Shown here: piece by piece, positions 52,969 through 60,863 of the stretch | How positions within the stretch are numbered: position 1 is the first letter of the stretch | Layout of the letters: each line of letters starts with the position of its first letter | From: Giardia muris | Taxonomy: Eukaryota > Fornicata > Diplomonadida > Hexamitidae | Direction of reading: 5' to 3' | DNA: 64,000 bases | NCBI GenBank assembly: GCA_006247105.1 | Contig: CM016926.1 | Coordinates: 868,001-932,000, forward strand | The notes under the pieces: model-generated | What the model was told of the DNA's origin: nothing | Database searches by the model: none | What the model saw: only the letters and a program-made list of their open reading frames with translations | Made by a program: the position numbers and the translations under genes

Positions 52969-54066
52969 ATGAGTGATCGATCCATGATCGAGGATGACTT
53001 GTGGCGTCGTTTATGCAAGCATTACTTAGGGAATGAGGAGGGGACCCCTTCTGGCTCGGTTACGGACGTCTTGGATGGGCTCGTACTAGGCCCGAAAGAG
53101 CATACGATATCGGGGATTTCAACACATTTACTGAAGGCGCAACCACGGGAGCCTAGGACCCGGTTACGGCTCAAACGAAAAGTTGAGGTGCGACTGAACA
53201 ATGAGCCCACGGCCATATGTAGCGGATATGAGCAGGTTGTAATTGCGTCGATACGGCATCAGCTACGCGGATACGGACTCGATTATTCTACACGGTGGAT
53301 AAGCCCGGCGTTACATCTGAACCGAATCACGACAGTTGCGACTCATTTGCGTCAGAACTGTTTCGTCACTGGTTCCGACGATAAGACAATTAAGCTTTAC
53401 GATTCAAAGGCTGGAACAGTGGTTCAGACCTTCATCAACGTCTCGGATGCCATCTGTACGCTTGCGTGTAGCAAGGTGGACGATTTGATCTTGGCTGCAG
53501 ATGCTAGTGGGAACGTTGCGGGTTGGACCTCACCAGTCAGTCAGCCAGTGATTAAGTTTGCGGGCCATAAAGGCCGTGCCACCGTGTCCTTGCTTGAGAA
53601 CCAAACTCATATCCTGACTGGGGGGGTGGATGGCTTGCTTCGAGTATGGGACTTACGCTCACCGGCGCAACCATTGAAGACACATTCCATCTTTGGGTCT
53701 TCAATCGTGCAGATATTAGTCTTTGGAGACGTGGGGTATGCCCTTTGCGGCAATGGCCTGTATATGTTCTCGCCTGCCAGTGGAGAGCTGTTCAGTTATA
53801 ATGGGGATATTGTCTCATCAAGGTACTCAGTTCTGCGTTTGATAGATCATCAGGATGAGGAGCTTAGGATGATTCTAGCGTTGGGTATGAATGCTCCCGT
53901 AGCGATGAGCCCAAAGTGTGTCACAATGACCTTTCCGGTAGTTTCCAAAGGCACATTTACGTCCTTGCGTGATGCCATCATCATCCCTGACGATCCCCCT
54001 ACGCTCCTTGTCGCTACTAGGGATGCATGTCTCCAAGCCTATTCGATGCACCCTCAGATGGGTTGA
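52969..54066 (+). CDS. WD40-repeat protein
   Basis: A 365-residue protein (ATG 52981 is an alternative). From about 115 it forms WD40-like blades: FVTGSDDKTIKLYDSKAG, LILAADASGNVAGWTS, HILTGGVDGLLRVWDLRSP and others weaker, enough for one seven-bladed propeller. The N-terminal 70 residues resemble the RNA-biogenesis WD proteins (a basic NKRKV-like stretch: RLRLKRKVEVRL), compatible with a nucleolar PRP4/SOF1-like role but not proven. It overlaps the next convergent gene by 50 bp at its 3' end. Confidence 0.8.
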   Translation: MSDRSMIEDDLWRRLCKHYLGNEEGTPSGSVTDVLDGLVLGPKEHTISGISTHLLKAQPREPRTRLRLKRKVEVRLNNEPTAICSGYEQVVIASIRHQLRGYGLDYSTRWISPALHLNRITTVATHLRQNCFVTGSDDKTIKLYDSKAGTVVQTFINVSDAICTLACSKVDDLILAADASGNVAGWTSPVSQPVIKFAGHKGRATVSLLENQTHILTGGVDGLLRVWDLRSPAQPLKTHSIFGSSIVQILVFGDVGYALCGNGLYMFSPASGELFSYNGDIVSSRYSVLRLIDHQDEELRMILALGMNAPVAMSPKCVTMTFPVVSKGTFTSLRDAIIIPDDPPTLLVATRDACLQAYSMHPQMG

Positions 54067-54532
54067 TCATCTCCTGATAATTGGCAACGAGGTGCGGACT
54101 ATTCCCACTTGGGTCGTCAATGAAGATCTCGAGTGAAGGGCGATAGGTTCGATATGCCGCTCGTTCCTCCTCCTGCAAACGGACCGGTTCCATGTGCTTC
54201 TTCTCGCTTAGATTCGTGAAGTAATCAACCATGGGCCCATCGCGATGACATAAGCCTTCATTTCTTGCGAGACAAAGGACGTCCTCAAGCGTCGCCTCGG
54301 GGACCAGAAACCCCGTCCCGAGCTGAAGCTCACCATACGATGACATGTATTCCAGCTCGTAGATGAACCTCGTCAGCCTGTCGAATTCCGTAGCAGAGCT
54401 TAACGGGAACCTTGAGACTTCTGGATCCGTCCTGCACCTTTCGAGATACTCAAGATAGTTCTCTCCGTTGATTGGCTGAGGACCCGTCGTGGATATACTG
54501 ACGTTGGCCAGCTCTGTTAGTAGTAGATTCAT
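54017..54532 (-). CDS. Hypothetical protein overlapping the WD40 3' end
   Basis: A 171-residue acidic protein (ATG 54532). It is mainly helical with segments such as NGENYLEYLERCRTD and FDRLTRFIYELEYMSSYG. No domain recognised. Its last 16 codons are antisense to the WD40 gene's final codons. Codon use and length favour a real gene, though the overlap is long even here. Confidence 0.6.
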   Translation of the reverse strand: MNLLLTELANVSISTTGPQPINGENYLEYLERCRTDPEVSRFPLSSATEFDRLTRFIYELEYMSSYGELQLGTGFLVPEATLEDVLCLARNEGLCHRDGPMVDYFTNLSEKKHMEPVRLQEEERAAYRTYRPSLEIFIDDPSGNSPHLVANYQEMINPSEGASNRLGDMHP

Positions 54533-54800
54533 ACTCTTCTAACCCCTCCAAAGATCTTAATTCTTGTCACCATGATATTCTAGTGAAAGCTTGAAGGATG
54601 AACGAGGAAAGGATAAACGACTGAAAGGAAAGAGGAGAACCGATATCCCTCGTATCCAGTAGTCATCCCGATGCCCTCCCCCCTTTCTTCTACCTAACTA
54701 TGCCGGGGGTCCTCTAGTCGTAGCAGAAGGATTAATGGGGACGTCTTTGGAAGAGGAACCATCTTCTCACCTCGAATTGATTTTCCGCAAAACTACTCAG
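54533..54800. other. Upstream region of eRF1
   Basis: Divergent region shared with the minus-strand gene. An in-frame ATG at 54735 would add 22 residues to eRF1 with no family similarity. The sequence is AT/pyrimidine-rich; no RNA gene seen. Confidence 0.5.
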
Positions 54801-56159
54801 ATGAGCATGGAGAACCCTGCAGCTGCCGAGGAGGAGCTCCAGATCGCCGTCTGGAAACTCAAGCGGACGCTCGAGACGTTGGAGTCGTACTCCGGCTCGG
54901 GAACCTCCGTCATCTCTTTGATCATCCCTCCTCAGGAACAGATTAGTGCCATCACGACCTTACTCGCCAACGAGTATGGGACCGCCTCGAACATCAAGTC
55001 CCGCGTCAATAAGAACGCCGTCCTTGCGGCAATTACGTCTGCGCAATCGCGGCTCAAGCTATATACTAAGATGCCGCCTAATGGCCTTGCGATCTATTGC
55101 GGAGAGATCGAGGACGAGGGGAAGACCCGGAAGATCGTCATCGATTTCAGCCCATACAAGCCGATCTCGAACTTCATCTATCTATGTGATAGTAGGTTCC
55201 ATACTGAACACTTACGCGAGCTCCTATCGAATAACGATGTCTTCGGGTTCATCGTCATGGATGGGAAGGAGACCTTGATGGCGACCTTGAGCGGAAACAC
55301 ACGAACCATTCTGAACCGTTTCAGTGTCGACCTTCCTAAGAAACATGGACGTGGTGGTCAGTCGGCAGTCCGTTTCAGTCGTCTACGTGAGGAGTCGAGG
55401 CACAACTATGTACGAAAGGTTGCAGAGATGGCCAATAGTCTCTTTATCAACTCCGGACCAACTGGGAATAACAAACCAAACGTCTCTGGTTTAATCCTAG
55501 CAGGGTCTGCAGACTTCAAGAACGTCCTGGCCGAGTCCCAAATCTTTGACCAACGTCTCCAGAATATCATCCTCAAGCAGGTCGACGTCAACTATGGTGG
55601 AGAACAAGGGTTCAATCAAGCGATCGAATTATCTGGTGACACGCTTAAAGACGTCAAGCTCATCCAGGAGGTCAAAGTGATTAACGAGTTCCTTGAGAAT
55701 ATTGCCAGAGATACTCACAAGGTCTGTTTTGGCATCTCAGATACCATTCGTTGTCTTGAGATGTCCTGTATTGAGCGCTTGATCGTCTGGGAGGACCTTC
55801 CCATCTACCGTGTAGTCCTTAAGGCAAGTTCGAAGACTGGAGACGCGACCGTTATCAAATACCTTACGAAGGCTCAGTTGGAGAACCCTGATAGCTTCAT
55901 CGAGAAAGTTGATGATGAGGAGAGACATCTCGACCTCATGGAACGTGAGTTATTGTCGGAATGGTTCGTCCTCCACTATAAAGAGTATGGAGCCACTTTG
56001 GAATTTGTAACAGATCGTAGCACTGAAGGAAACCAATTCTGTAATGGGTTCGGTGGGCTTGGAGGCATGCTGAGATGGCAGGTCGACTTCACGGAGTTCG
56101 GCCGTCATTTGGATGATGACGCTGAGGACCTTCTTGAAGACCTGGAAGATTTCATCTGA
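54801..56159 (+). CDS. eRF1: Eukaryotic peptide chain release factor 1 (eRF1)
   Basis: A 452-residue protein from the ATG chosen because MENPAAAEEELQIAVWKL aligns with the usual eRF1 start; 54735 is an alternative. It reads all three stop codons and triggers peptide release: NIKS at 64-67 and YLCDSRF at 127-133 (YxCxxxF) form the stop-codon pocket, and GGQ at 185-187 in KKHGRGGQSA enters the peptidyl-transferase centre. The C-domain that binds eRF3 is complete (GFGGLGGMLRWQVDF). Both pocket motifs are of the standard-code type, as expected for Giardia and unlike the code-altered hexamitids. Confidence 0.97.
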   Translation: MSMENPAAAEEELQIAVWKLKRTLETLESYSGSGTSVISLIIPPQEQISAITTLLANEYGTASNIKSRVNKNAVLAAITSAQSRLKLYTKMPPNGLAIYCGEIEDEGKTRKIVIDFSPYKPISNFIYLCDSRFHTEHLRELLSNNDVFGFIVMDGKETLMATLSGNTRTILNRFSVDLPKKHGRGGQSAVRFSRLREESRHNYVRKVAEMANSLFINSGPTGNNKPNVSGLILAGSADFKNVLAESQIFDQRLQNIILKQVDVNYGGEQGFNQAIELSGDTLKDVKLIQEVKVINEFLENIARDTHKVCFGISDTIRCLEMSCIERLIVWEDLPIYRVVLKASSKTGDATVIKYLTKAQLENPDSFIEKVDDEERHLDLMERELLSEWFVLHYKEYGATLEFVTDRSTEGNQFCNGFGGLGGMLRWQVDFTEFGRHLDDDAEDLLEDLEDFI

Positions 56160-56165
56160 GTGAAC
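56159..56165 (+). terminator. Poly(A) signal AGTGAAC overlapping eRF1 stop
   Basis: The stretch TGAGTGAACAAAAATG contains the eRF1 stop (TGA), the signal AGTGAAC and the initiator plus ATG of the next gene, all in 16 bp. Confidence 0.65.
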
Positions 56166-56169
56166 AAAA

Positions 56170-57297
56170 ATGGCTTTGATTGAGGAGTTTCGGCCCATAT
56201 CGGACTTCCTCAAGCAGTATACCGCCTTCGATGTCATGCCGACGAGCGCGAAATGCGTTGTCCTTGAGTCCGGGATCAGCGTGTATCGAGCCTTTCGTGT
56301 CATGGGGGAGAATAGGACCTCGGTAGCATACATCTGGGATCCGGCCCAGCAGGCTCTTATCGGGGTTTTGACGACCAACGACATCATCCTGACCATCCTG
56401 GCGTTGTACAAGCGTTTCTTTGATGAGGGCCGGGTCGAAAGCCCATGTGCCTTCCTTCAGCGAGTATACCCTCAGGCGTTGCAGCTGCATGACAAAATTA
56501 CGCTTCTTCACATGCTGAACTACATCACAGTCAAGTCCGTGAAGGCAAGTAGCACGTTCCATTACACGTCGCCCGACAATACCCTGTTTGACACTCTACG
56601 TCTCCTTCGAATCTACAAGGTCCACCGCCTCCCGATCATTGACACCGACGGGAGTATCCTCTGCAGCATCACATACCGTAGCCTTTGCCAGTTCCTCGTC
56701 GGGAAGTTCCGTCTACCAACGAAGATTCTGCAACAGCCAGTCCTCTCCTTAATCACCGGAGATCAGACCCCCGTCACGGTTCAACCCTCCACTAAGCTTG
56801 GAGCGGTCCTAGAGTTGATGCTAGCACATCACCTTTCAAGTGTTCCCGTTGTCGATGACCACCATGATATCATCAATGTCTTTGGGAAGTATGATCTAGC
56901 ATCCCTTTCCATGACTCCCGAGCTCGTTGACCTCGACCTCTCAGTCTCACATATCATCGAACGTAGGCCGAAACATATAGAGGGTCTCTTCACAATGCCC
57001 GCCAATGCCTCCTGTGGAGACGTCCTGAAGGCCGTGGCCACGCGGAACCTACACCGGGTCGTCCTCGTTGACATCGACACGGGGAAAAAGGTCGTCTCGA
57101 TCGTTTCTCTCCGTCATGTCCTCGATTTCATATCAGACACGATCAGGTCCGAGCACCTCGAGCCAATTGAGCCTCCAACGACGCAGGCAGATGAGGGCAT
57201 GGCGTCCTCTCGCTTTGGTCGTGGCTTCGAGTCTTGCCCCCAAAGCGGTGTAAGTACCGCCACACCCAGTGAAGATCATACTGATCAAGTGAATTAG
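56170..57297 (+). CDS. AMPK gamma-like CBS-domain protein (SNF4 type)
   Basis: A 375-residue protein. It has four CBS domains in two Bateman pairs: about 15-80, 105-180, 190-260 and 270-335. Examples are VAYIWDPAQQALIGVLTTNDII, KVHRLPIIDTDGSILCSITYRSL, SSVPVVDDHHDIINVFGKYDL and LHRVVLVDI. This is the plan of the AMP-activated kinase gamma subunit, which binds AMP/ATP and sets kinase activity by energy state. It starts 10 bp after the eRF1 stop; AGTGAAT precedes its own stop by one base. Its stop codon overlaps the stop of the convergent gene. Confidence 0.9.
   Translation: MALIEEFRPISDFLKQYTAFDVMPTSAKCVVLESGISVYRAFRVMGENRTSVAYIWDPAQQALIGVLTTNDIILTILALYKRFFDEGRVESPCAFLQRVYPQALQLHDKITLLHMLNYITVKSVKASSTFHYTSPDNTLFDTLRLLRIYKVHRLPIIDTDGSILCSITYRSLCQFLVGKFRLPTKILQQPVLSLITGDQTPVTVQPSTKLGAVLELMLAHHLSSVPVVDDHHDIINVFGKYDLASLSMTPELVDLDLSVSHIIERRPKHIEGLFTMPANASCGDVLKAVATRNLHRVVLVDIDTGKKVVSIVSLRHVLDFISDTIRSEHLEPIEPPTTQADEGMASSRFGRGFESCPQSGVSTATPSEDHTDQVN
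57288..57294 (+). terminator. Poly(A) signal AGTGAAT one base before the stop
   Basis: CAAGTGAATTAG: the signal lies in the last codons of the AMPK gamma-like gene. Cleavage downstream would leave a 3'-UTR of only a few to tens of bases, antisense to the neighbour's end. Confidence 0.5.
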
Positions 57298-60200
57298 GCG
57301 GCCTCCGCACCGCTCCTCCCGCCGTCCCCGCAGTCCTTAGGAGGCTTTTCAGTCCGATTATGGTCCTCTAACATCCTAATACAGTCCTCAAGCAGATCCC
57401 TCTCCGCCTCGTTGGTACTACTCGAGAAATAATCATTAGCGAACCGGAGAGCAGCTTGACAGGCATCCTCCTTAAATACTCCGCTTCTCAGTAAGTAATC
57501 GACAATCCGGGTACGTCCCTTCAAAACCGCCTTCGATAACGCCGTATGACCTTCCGAGTCCGTTATCTCCGCCTCAAGCAATAAGTAAGGGATGGCCTCG
57601 ACCTTCTCTCCCACGGTCGCAAGCATCAACGCCGTGTTGTCGTCATAGATGAGTCCGGCCTCCCCTAGAGACTCCCGAATTCCCTTGAGATCCGTGTGCT
57701 CCGCGCAATACATCAAGCGAGTCTTCCTATTGATAGTCCGCCCGCCAAAGTACAATTCGCGCTGAGACAATGGATGTCTTATGATGAAGTCGGTCAAGAC
57801 CGCTTGCGCCTCCGAAAGGTCACGCCCACGCTGTTGCGCTAAGATAACCTGGGCATGTTGCGCCTCTGCTTCAACGGCCAGAAGCCGTTCGACCACGCCA
57901 CGGAAGTTGAGGACCGTCGCATACGTCAATGCATACCAGCCATTCCGGTCTTTCTGACCTGCCAATGCCTTCCCTTCGGCAGTTTCGAGAAGTGTGCTGA
58001 GTTGAGCAACGTCGTTAGTGGCAGCCGCAATCATCAACTCAGTCCCATTCATCGTGCTAATCTCATCCCCAAGTAACCGGACAAGGTTATAGTTGTGGTT
58101 GTTAATCGCGACCTGGAGAGCACCCAACCCATCCGAAGTACACATCCTCAGCTCTTTCGGGGCTAGAAGGCGAACGATCTCACTTGATCCACTCTGCGCG
58201 GCCATCATCAAGGCCGTCCAGCCACAGTACTTGGAGCCCACGTTATTCAGCTGCATTCCACCCTCGAAGATAAGAAGCTTGACGCACTCGTGATGCTCTT
58301 TCTGAGCCGCAAGCATAAGCGCGGTCCAGCCCTCAGCGTTCTGCATTCGTACCTCCTGAAGAAGAAGTCTCACGCATTCGACGTGCCCCTTGTATGCCGC
58401 AGCCATAAGTGCCGTCCACCCGGCGCCCTTAAGCTCTCCAAGGATAAAAGAGGCATCTGTAGCACAACCCTGGAGGGCGCTAAGAAGAGGAATCACCGCA
58501 GGACGATTATACCATGCCGCAGCCATGAGAGGCGTCCAGCCATCGGCACTTCTGATATGCACCTCCGGTAAAAGTAAGCGAACACAGTCGACGTGGCCAT
58601 TCTCGGCCGCACGCATGAGAGCCGACCCTCCATACTTCCCAACGATACCCATTTCCCCCAAGAGGAGGCGTACTATGGAGAGGTGCCCACCCTCCGCTGC
58701 ATGCATTAGAGCCGTACCATTATCGAGGATGGAACTCTTGATTTGCCCCGCGAAACGAAGACTCACCCGGGCATCTATAAGGTTCCCATCACGAGCCGCA
58801 CGCATGAGCGGGGTCGTCGATGAGGTCTCCTTTCCAGGTAACGGCTTAACTTGAACATAAACCCCCATGTGATTGAGATACATGCAGATGCTCGACATCA
58901 GCCTCCACATGTTATCGCGATAGGCCTGGTCCAGTAAGAGCTTAGCCTGCTCAACCACGTCGCTGGGAGCATCGGGAAGCCCTTCCAGCGTATCACGAGT
59001 AATATACTCAACACAACTCCATGCCGCCGATTCTGCCGCGAACTCAATGGGTGAGGCCCCTTGTAGACCACGAAGCTCCCCCTCGTTATCCATCAGCTTG
59101 GCCATGCAGTAGGGTTGATCGCATACGATGGCATAGGAGAGTGCGGTCCAACCATGCTTATCTTCTTTCCCACACTCGGACATATGTTTCTCTAGCTCAT
59201 CAAGGTCGCCTTCGCCTGCGGCCAGCATCAGGTGTGTTCCCTCACAGAGGATGATCTCTTGAGTCAGATATCTTACGAGAGAGGGTCGCATGTATGTCAA
59301 AGCTATATCAAGTGCGCACTTCCCGAGAACACTCCGGATTTTTGTCTCAAGAGGGGCCAAGATTTGGACGCAGTCTGCATGCCCGTTACGGACGGCGAAC
59401 ATAAGGGCTGTCCAGCCTGCAGTCTCGTCTGTACTGATGACTTGCGCACGTGCTTCGTAGGTTAGGAGTTTTACGCAGTCCACATGGCCATGGGTTGCTG
59501 CACGAATGAGGGCGGTGTCAGGGAATGCTAGGCACGACTCCATCAACAACATAGGGATACAATCAGTGCGACCATGCTCTGCCGCAAGGAGAAGAGCGGA
59601 ATCTCCCATATACACGTACATAAGATACTGAAGGTTCTCACGGACGGCATCGACATTCCCTTGAAGCACGGCCTCCATTAGAGGTGTGGGCTTCGTCGTC
59701 GTATGGCTTGCAAGAGCGGGGAGGCGTGCAGCGCTACCATTCTGGCTCAGGTACTGCATGATCATCGTGCAAGAACTAAGACAATTGTTATCATGGCACC
59801 AATTGAGAACTGATGAGAGTAGGCCCATCAGGTCAAGTAACATGATATCCTCTGCATCAAGCTTATCTGAGGCGATTGCAGCGTTCCCTTCCGTGAAAAG
59901 TAAGGAGTGTACGTAGGCTAGGGAGTCAGACCTGGTACGACATGTGTACTCCCGAAGGGCAGAGTTGATCTGTGGGCTACGCATGATCCAGGATAGACTA
60001 CAGCGAGTCTGAAAGCGGAGTTGAAGGCAGCGGACGATGATTTCGACTAGGGTTTTCGCATAACCTCGAGACTTCATGAGCCCACGAATTTTCTCCTCGA
60101 CTTTGTTCTGTGCGGCCGAGCGCTTCTGCGCGGTGGGGCTTCCAATGGCTGGCTTGGCGTAAAGGGGAGACCGACTACTACTCGTCGCCAGGGCGGAGCT

Positions 60201-60857
60201 CAAGATATCTGTTTCCACCAGAAAGGTTGGGGCTTCGAAGGTGCACATCTCGAGCGCCAGACACCCAAGAGCCCACACATCTCCGAGCTGATGAACCGTG
60301 TTTTGCATGAATTCTTCAGGTGGAATATAAGGTGACCGGTGAGGATTTGAAAAGCCTAGGATCGAGTAGCCTAAGGCGCCCACCTGGACGCTGGGGACTG
60401 TGTCCTCGTGATATTCAACATACACATGTTCCGGATTCAACACGCGATGGGGCGTTGTCGAAAGGACTGAGTGGATGGCTTGAAGCCCAGAGCTAACTTG
60501 TGCGAGGATCGTCCAAATCTCCTCCTCTGTGAAGGGCCGATCCTCCTTCCGACGCTGAGAAATGAGGTTCTTCAAGGTAGGTGCCAAGCTACGATCGTTT
60601 TCGAAGACAATGACCTCTCTCTCCGTGTCCAAGGTCGCTGAACGCATCTTCAAGATGCTGGGATGGATGACCTCAGTGCACTTCTGCAGGGATTCTAGAT
60701 AGAGGTCCCAGTTCATGCGCAGGGTTGCGGCCAGCTCCATCTGGACGACTGTCACGGGAGTACGCTCGGGGAGGGCCAGGGCGTTCCAAATGTTGACCGC
60801 CTCCGTGCTCTTCACGAGCTCTATGGCGCTATACTCACCAGACTTCAACGTACTCAT
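57294..60857 (-). CDS. NEK pseudokinase with long ankyrin tail
   Basis: An 1187-residue protein. Residues about 10-300 keep the kinase outline, but the catalytic parts are lost: no glycine loop or VAIK lysine, HRVLNPEHVYV (137-147) in place of HRDLKPENV (Asp and Lys gone), GALG (160-163) for DFG, PPEE (179-182) for APE; DVWALG (193-198) is kept. It cannot be an ordinary active kinase. About 400-1150 hold many ankyrin units (GWTALMFAVRNGHADCV, GWTALMAAAYKGHVECV, GSALMRAAENGHVDCV). The start is 6 bp after the stop of the upstream coiled-coil gene. Probably scaffold or allosteric partner. Confidence 0.88.
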   Translation of the reverse strand: MSTLKSGEYSAIELVKSTEAVNIWNALALPERTPVTVVQMELAATLRMNWDLYLESLQKCTEVIHPSILKMRSATLDTEREVIVFENDRSLAPTLKNLISQRRKEDRPFTEEEIWTILAQVSSGLQAIHSVLSTTPHRVLNPEHVYVEYHEDTVPSVQVGALGYSILGFSNPHRSPYIPPEEFMQNTVHQLGDVWALGCLALEMCTFEAPTFLVETDILSSALATSSSRSPLYAKPAIGSPTAQKRSAAQNKVEEKIRGLMKSRGYAKTLVEIIVRCLQLRFQTRCSLSWIMRSPQINSALREYTCRTRSDSLAYVHSLLFTEGNAAIASDKLDAEDIMLLDLMGLLSSVLNWCHDNNCLSSCTMIMQYLSQNGSAARLPALASHTTTKPTPLMEAVLQGNVDAVRENLQYLMYVYMGDSALLLAAEHGRTDCIPMLLMESCLAFPDTALIRAATHGHVDCVKLLTYEARAQVISTDETAGWTALMFAVRNGHADCVQILAPLETKIRSVLGKCALDIALTYMRPSLVRYLTQEIILCEGTHLMLAAGEGDLDELEKHMSECGKEDKHGWTALSYAIVCDQPYCMAKLMDNEGELRGLQGASPIEFAAESAAWSCVEYITRDTLEGLPDAPSDVVEQAKLLLDQAYRDNMWRLMSSICMYLNHMGVYVQVKPLPGKETSSTTPLMRAARDGNLIDARVSLRFAGQIKSSILDNGTALMHAAEGGHLSIVRLLLGEMGIVGKYGGSALMRAAENGHVDCVRLLLPEVHIRSADGWTPLMAAAWYNRPAVIPLLSALQGCATDASFILGELKGAGWTALMAAAYKGHVECVRLLLQEVRMQNAEGWTALMLAAQKEHHECVKLLIFEGGMQLNNVGSKYCGWTALMMAAQSGSSEIVRLLAPKELRMCTSDGLGALQVAINNHNYNLVRLLGDEISTMNGTELMIAAATNDVAQLSTLLETAEGKALAGQKDRNGWYALTYATVLNFRGVVERLLAVEAEAQHAQVILAQQRGRDLSEAQAVLTDFIIRHPLSQRELYFGGRTINRKTRLMYCAEHTDLKGIRESLGEAGLIYDDNTALMLATVGEKVEAIPYLLLEAEITDSEGHTALSKAVLKGRTRIVDYLLRSGVFKEDACQAALRFANDYFSSSTNEAERDLLEDCIRMLEDHNRTEKPPKDCGDGGRSGAEAA

Positions 60858-60863
60858 AAAAAT

